Of a DNA stretch of 8,750 nt, positions 6,524 to 8,750 are shown in pieces. A program made the position numbers and the translations under genes. Source of the DNA: SBBV01 sp036555425 (GTDB taxonomy: Bacteria > Pseudomonadota > Alphaproteobacteria > Bin65); NCBI GenBank assembly GCA_036555425.1, contig DATBLL010000073.1, positions 1-8,750 on the forward strand. Direction: 5' to 3'. A model generated the notes under the pieces. The model ran no database searches, had not been told where the DNA came from, and worked only from the letters and a program-made list of their open reading frames with translations. The stretch's first letter is position 1. The number at the start of each line of letters is the position of its first letter.

Positions 6524-6563
6524 CGCGCCAGCCACGCCCGGCTCGACACCCTCCCCGCGTTCG

Positions 6564-6635
6564 ATGTTCACTTTCGTCAACATTCGTCAACATCCGTAAA
6601 CATCGGCGGCGCAATTCCGGAGCAAGTGTAAACAT
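6564..6635 (+). repeat. Array of GTMAACAT motifs with 10-base phasing after the oxidoreductase operon
   Basis: GTCAACAT occurs at 6576-6583 and 6586-6593, and GTAAACAT at 6596-6603 and 6628-6635. The first three are exactly 10 bases apart and the fourth lies 32 bases on, about three helical turns. An inverted relative, ATGTTCAC, is at 6564-6571; it and the first direct copy could pair as an 8-base stem with one mismatch and loop TTTC, 40 bases after the beta stop. The array could be a protein-binding cluster or a weak terminator. No known regulator is recognised. Confidence 0.6.
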
Positions 6636-6674
6636 CGCCGAGGCGTTCGCGGCCCCGCGCCGCACCGGCCGCGG

Positions 6675-6769
6675 CCAATGACGATGAATGACGATAAATG
6701 ACGATAAATGACGAGATTCGCGTTTAGATCGTCTTTCATCGTCATTTATCGTCTTTTCTCGTCATTTGG
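6675..6769. repeat. Long imperfect inverted repeat made of 10-base units
   Basis: The left arm (6675-6715) is four tandem decamers of the form GATAAATGAC / GATGAATGAC on the plus strand. The right arm (6729-6769) is the same motif on the other strand (TCGTC beginning at 6729, 6739, 6749 and 6759, exactly every 10 bases). Pairing the arms gives about 40 base pairs with five mismatches and one single-base indel, around a loop of about 13 bases centred near 6722. The innermost decamer pair is identical. Two further TCGTC units, again 10 apart, are at 6782 and 6792. It sits between convergent genes, so it could fold as a terminator hairpin in either transcript or act as a cluster of binding sites. 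Confidence 0.8.
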
Positions 6770-6807
6770 ACGGGGTCGAACTCGTCTTTTGTCGTCATCG
6801 GCGCCAT
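6742..6807 (-). CDS. Possible 21-residue peptide under the LexA-type promoter
   Basis: On the minus strand ATG at 6807 follows AGGATGAGG (6819-6811), a plausible ribosome binding site, and encodes a charged peptide beginning MAPMTTKDEF and ending MTRKDDK. Its stop overlaps another ATG (6745) in an ATGA, which opens a 52-codon frame to 6587. It is the first start codon with a good binding site downstream of the promoter at 6894-6922. Both frames run through the short repeats, whose 10-base period is not a multiple of three, so they may be accidental. No homology is recognised. Confidence 0.22.
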   Translation of the reverse strand: MAPMTTKDEFDPVQMTRKDDK

Positions 6808-6893
6808 CGACCTCATCCTGTTCGGGTCGCTGGCGGCGCCCGACACTCGGCGACGCACGTACGACCGCTGTCGGCCTGATTTCGAGCCGCGCC

Positions 6894-6922
6894 CTTTTAG
6901 AACATAACGGGAACGTTGTCAA
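6894..6922 (-). promoter_or_regulatory. LexA-type SOS promoter on the minus strand, no recognised target gene
   Basis: The minus strand has TTGACA (6922-6917), a 17-base spacer and TAAAAG (6899-6894). The spacer contains GTTC-N7-GTTC (6914-6900; plus strand GAACATAACGGGAAC), a full match to the alphaproteobacterial LexA box. LexA bound there would cover the promoter core. Transcription would start near 6887 and run left through the repeats towards the 3' end of the beta-subunit gene. No conventional gene follows, and on the plus strand the next gene is oriented the other way. Confidence 0.65.
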
Positions 6923-6963
6923 GGGCGCAGTTTTCCCGCGGAGAGCGCGGAGGGCGCGCGGCG

Positions 6964-8073
6964 TCAGACGCGCGCCAGGCCCGCGAGCGTCTCGCCGATG
7001 AGCGCGTTGGATTGGCGCAGGACCATCGCGCGCCAGACCGCGCTCGACGGGTAGAAGCGCTCGCGCACCTCGGCGCGGATGGCCTTGCCCTCGGGCGAGC
7101 TCATGTCGCCGTGATGGAAGAGCCAGTTCTCGGCGCGGATCGCGTCGATGCCGGTCTTGTCGGTGCCGGTGCGCAGCTCGACGAGGCCGAGCGTATAGCG
7201 CTTGCCCGGCACGATCTCCGGCACGGCATAGAAGAGATTGCCCGGGGTTTCCGATTGCGCGTTCTTGCCGTGCTTGGCCTTGTCCTCGGCGATCACGGTC
7301 GCGTGGCTGAACCAGTGGCGCGATTTCGCCTCGCCCGAAAGCCCGTCGCGGTCGTCGTCGACGAAATGATCGGCGAAACCGAACGGGCCGCCGCCGGTGT
7401 GATAGTCGATGATCGCGATCCGCTCGGCGCGCGCGGCATGCTCGGCCACGGCGGCGCGGAAGATGCGGTTCGACCACACCGGCTCGATGCCGCCGTAGAA
7501 CGTGCCCTTGGGGTTCACGTATTGCCCGCCATGCATCGCCTTCGACATCACGTCGTGCGTCTCGCGCCCCAAGAATTTAGCGATGGCGGCATTGTGCTTG
7601 GCGCGCGCGGCCGCGTCGCCCCAATCGACGGGATCGACATGCGCCGCGATCGCGTCGTAGTCGGGATTGGGCGGCCGCGGCTTCGCGTGATCGATGAAGT
7701 TGCGGTTGAGATCGACATTGTCCTCGTTGGTCCGCCGCCCCCAGGCGAAGCCGAACGGGTTGATCGCGTGGATGAAGAGCACGGCGGTGTCGTCGCCGAT
7801 TTGGCGGTCAAAGCAGCCCCGCGCCAGCCAGCCCGTGTGGCAGCCCGAGCCCGAATAACCCTCGATGCCGTGCGTGCCCGAGACGAGGATGAGCAGCTTC
7901 CTCGCGTCCGCCGGGCCGATGCGTGCGATATCGGTGTAGAGTGCCTCGTCCGCCGGCCCGCGCCGTGGATTCTCGTGCGCGGCGAGATGCGCGCCGCCGG
8001 CGGAGGAGAGTGCGGTGAGCAAATTGGTGCGGGCTGTCGCGTAGTTGGCGGCAAACGAATCGAGCTGGATCAT
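6964..8073 (-). CDS. DUF2817 / M14-like zinc carboxypeptidase family protein
   Basis: This 369-residue protein has an M14-type metallopeptidase layout. H68-x2-E71 in SGTHGIEGYSG supplies two zinc ligands. NEDNVDLNRNF (116-126) contains the N123-R124 pair used for substrate-carboxylate binding. H225 in IIDYHTGGGPFG is the third zinc ligand. E299 in GLVELRTGTD is the candidate catalytic glutamate. These elements are arranged as in DUF2817 proteins, a family close to succinylglutamate desuccinylase/carboxypeptidase enzymes. No signal peptide is seen, so a cytoplasmic amidohydrolase or peptidase is likely; the substrate is unknown. The ATG at 8073 gives the expected N-terminus, with only a weak binding site. 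It ends in the convergent gap facing the oxidoreductase operon, and starts 16 bases after the truncated protease gene on the same strand. GC is typical of the region (40 of 60 bases at 7081-7140). Confidence 0.88.
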   Translation of the reverse strand: MIQLDSFAANYATARTNLLTALSSAGGAHLAAHENPRRGPADEALYTDIARIGPADARKLLILVSGTHGIEGYSGSGCHTGWLARGCFDRQIGDDTAVLFIHAINPFGFAWGRRTNEDNVDLNRNFIDHAKPRPPNPDYDAIAAHVDPVDWGDAAARAKHNAAIAKFLGRETHDVMSKAMHGGQYVNPKGTFYGGIEPVWSNRIFRAAVAEHAARAERIAIIDYHTGGGPFGFADHFVDDDRDGLSGEAKSRHWFSHATVIAEDKAKHGKNAQSETPGNLFYAVPEIVPGKRYTLGLVELRTGTDKTGIDAIRAENWLFHHGDMSSPEGKAIRAEVRERFYPSSAVWRAMVLRQSNALIGETLAGLARV

Positions 8074-8089
8074 CGCCTAGCTCTGCAAA

Positions 8090-8613
8090 CTAGAGGCGCA
8101 CGTACTGTTCATCCAGCAGTGGGTCGATTGAGGCCATGCCAATATCCTTCAAGCCCAATTGTGCAGCGTGTTGCTCAATGTCTGACCTACTTTGGCTTGC
8201 ACGCACAAGCCTTCCACTTTGGTCGAAGAGAGCGTGGTATAAGAAGCGTCCAGGATTGTCGGGGTCAATGCTTCCGAGCAACTTTACAGGGACCGACCAA
8301 TTGGCAAAATACGTCGCGGCGGCCCCTCCCTCACCTTTGAAACCCGTACTGACGAGACCGACCACGTGGCCGGCGTCGTTGAAAACTGGGCCCCCACTCA
8401 TTCCCCCCGGCCAATCCGCATTAACGCGAATGAGCGGCCACGGTCGTGACCGAGAACCGCATGCCGCTTCTATCTCGGTAATCTCGGCAAAGGAGCCATA
8501 GAGATACTGCGAAATCGGCCGAGTTGGATCGTCGTCCTGCTCGGCGCGATTGAGGATAGGGTCAGCGCCGTTGAGCTCCGGAGTAAGATCCAAGTTGGGA
8601 AATCCGATTGCTA
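8090..8613 (-). pseudogene. Trypsin-like serine protease, 5'-truncated by an IS630-family insertion
   Basis: The frame contains the nucleophile region of a chymotrypsin-fold protease: NADWPGGMSGGPVFNDAG with the catalytic serine in GMSGGP, followed by VVGLVSTG. The histidine and aspartate of the triad, which lie earlier in such proteins, are missing. Reading upstream on the minus strand the frame stays open (…LAIGFPNLDLTPEL) straight into the IS end at 8614, so the gene is cut there and its 5' part should lie beyond the element. A TTG at 8593 could be read as a start but has no support. About 75 residues after the serine form an unrecognised tail. GC is about 50% (30 of 60 bases at 8101-8160), well below the neighbours, which points to separate ancestry. 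The stop TAG is at 8092-8090. Confidence 0.75.
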
Positions 8614-8750
8614 GTGTCCTGATTCGGAAGTTCGCAGCATCGTCGGAGCGAGGGCTTCGAGAGTGCGAAGGCAGAATCGGTTGACGGCGGCGAGGATGTC
8701 ATCGGCTGACTTGGTCCAGCGGAAGGGCTTTGGCTCGGCATTGTGGGCGT
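8611..8750 (-). CDS. IS630-family transposase, C-terminal 45 residues (partial)
   Basis: The minus-strand frame entering from the right edge reads AHNAEPKPFRWTKSADDIL, then AAVNRFC, and ends SESGH before a TAG stop at 8613-8611. The NAEPKPFRWTK-(S/T)AD-x-IL-x-x-(V/I)-x-RFC pattern is the hallmark C-terminus of IS630-family DDE transposases, following the last catalytic acidic residue outside the window. The coding end overlaps the terminal inverted repeat, as is common in this family. The TAG stop consists of the TA target dinucleotide plus the flanking G. Orientation matches the left copy. Confidence 0.88.
   Translation of the reverse strand, partial: AHNAEPKPFRWTKSADDILAAVNRFCLRTLEALAPTMLRTSESGH
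8612..8750 (-). mobile_element. IS630-family insertion sequence, downstream (transposase 3') end, partial
   Basis: TA at 8612-8613 is the likely target dinucleotide and C8611 fits the CTAG target of IS630. The element begins at G8614 and continues beyond the window. It interrupts the serine protease gene. The visible body contains only the transposase C-terminus. Confidence 0.85.
8614..8640 (+). repeat. Terminal inverted repeat of right IS630-family element
   Basis: Starting at GTGTCCTGATTCGG, this end is the inverted counterpart of the left IS end at 87-61, with 25 of 30 identical bases when the CTA flank is included. It also encodes the last residues of the transposase. Confidence 0.75.

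Noticed and set aside
5390..6583. Open minus-strand frame of 397 codons opposite the beta-subunit gene.
   Set aside because: Antisense shadow of a gene with all cofactor and cysteine motifs, typical of high-GC DNA.
6564..6800. CRISPR array.
   Set aside because: Units are about 10 bases with no unique spacers and no cas genes nearby; they are tandem and inverted short repeats.
6708..7001. Plus-strand frame of 97 codons within the repeat region, just downstream of the operon.
   Set aside because: It runs through the decamer array, whose period is not a multiple of three, has no binding site, and ends inside the DUF2817 3' end.
6916..8340. Open plus-strand frame of 474 codons opposite the DUF2817 gene.
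   Set aside because: The opposite strand carries HxxE, NR, H and E zinc-peptidase motifs. The plus frame is low-complexity and crosses into the protease fragment.

Overview
The window comes from a high-GC alphaproteobacterium-like genome. Coding sequence is rich in C/G third positions, and two regulatory signals fit that group: a GAAC-N7-GAAC LexA box and an FNR/FixK-type TTGA-N6-TCAA box. I cannot assign a genus.

Layout from left to right. (1) 1-89 is the upstream end of an IS630-family insertion sequence, with its terminal inverted repeat and the first 11 codons of a minus-strand transposase. It abuts the stop codon of the next gene. (2) 87-1704, minus strand: a secreted YceI-family lipocalin-like protein and a polytopic membrane protein of unknown function. 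(3) 1882-3304, minus strand: a small membrane protein behind a PLP-dependent cystathionine beta-lyase/gamma-synthase-family enzyme. Hairpins that could end this unit lie at 1831-1875. (4) 3415-6523, plus strand: a three-gene operon for a thiamine-pyrophosphate 2-oxoacid:ferredoxin oxidoreductase of the PFOR superfamily. It encodes a fused gamma-delta subunit, alpha and beta, each downstream gene starting in an ATGA overlap. Its promoter has an FNR/FixK-type box centred exactly 41.5 bp before the A of the first ATG and a -10-like hexamer at -12 to -7. This is class II FNR geometry and predicts a leaderless mRNA made when oxygen is low. (5) 6524-6963 is a 440-bp convergent gap with no conventional gene. 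It holds two families of short repeats with 10-bp periodicity, one forming a long imperfect inverted repeat. It also holds a well-formed sigma70-type minus-strand promoter with a LexA box inside its spacer, pointing at no recognisable gene. (6) 6964-8073, minus strand: a DUF2817 zinc-peptidase-like (M14-related) protein. (7) 8090-8613, minus strand: the 3' part of a trypsin-like serine protease gene of clearly lower GC, cut at its 5' side by a second IS630-family element (8612-8750) whose transposase C-terminus is visible.

The oxidoreductase operon is the functional centre. Its iron-sulfur clusters and the class of enzyme suit microaerobic or anaerobic life, which fits the FNR/FixK box. The two IS630 ends lie in the same orientation, have matching terminal repeats (25 of 30 bases), and both sit at TA in a context consistent with CTAG. 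The interval 90-8611 is therefore bracketed like a composite element, though two independent insertions are equally possible. The least explained part is the SOS-type promoter and repeat array at 6560-6922.
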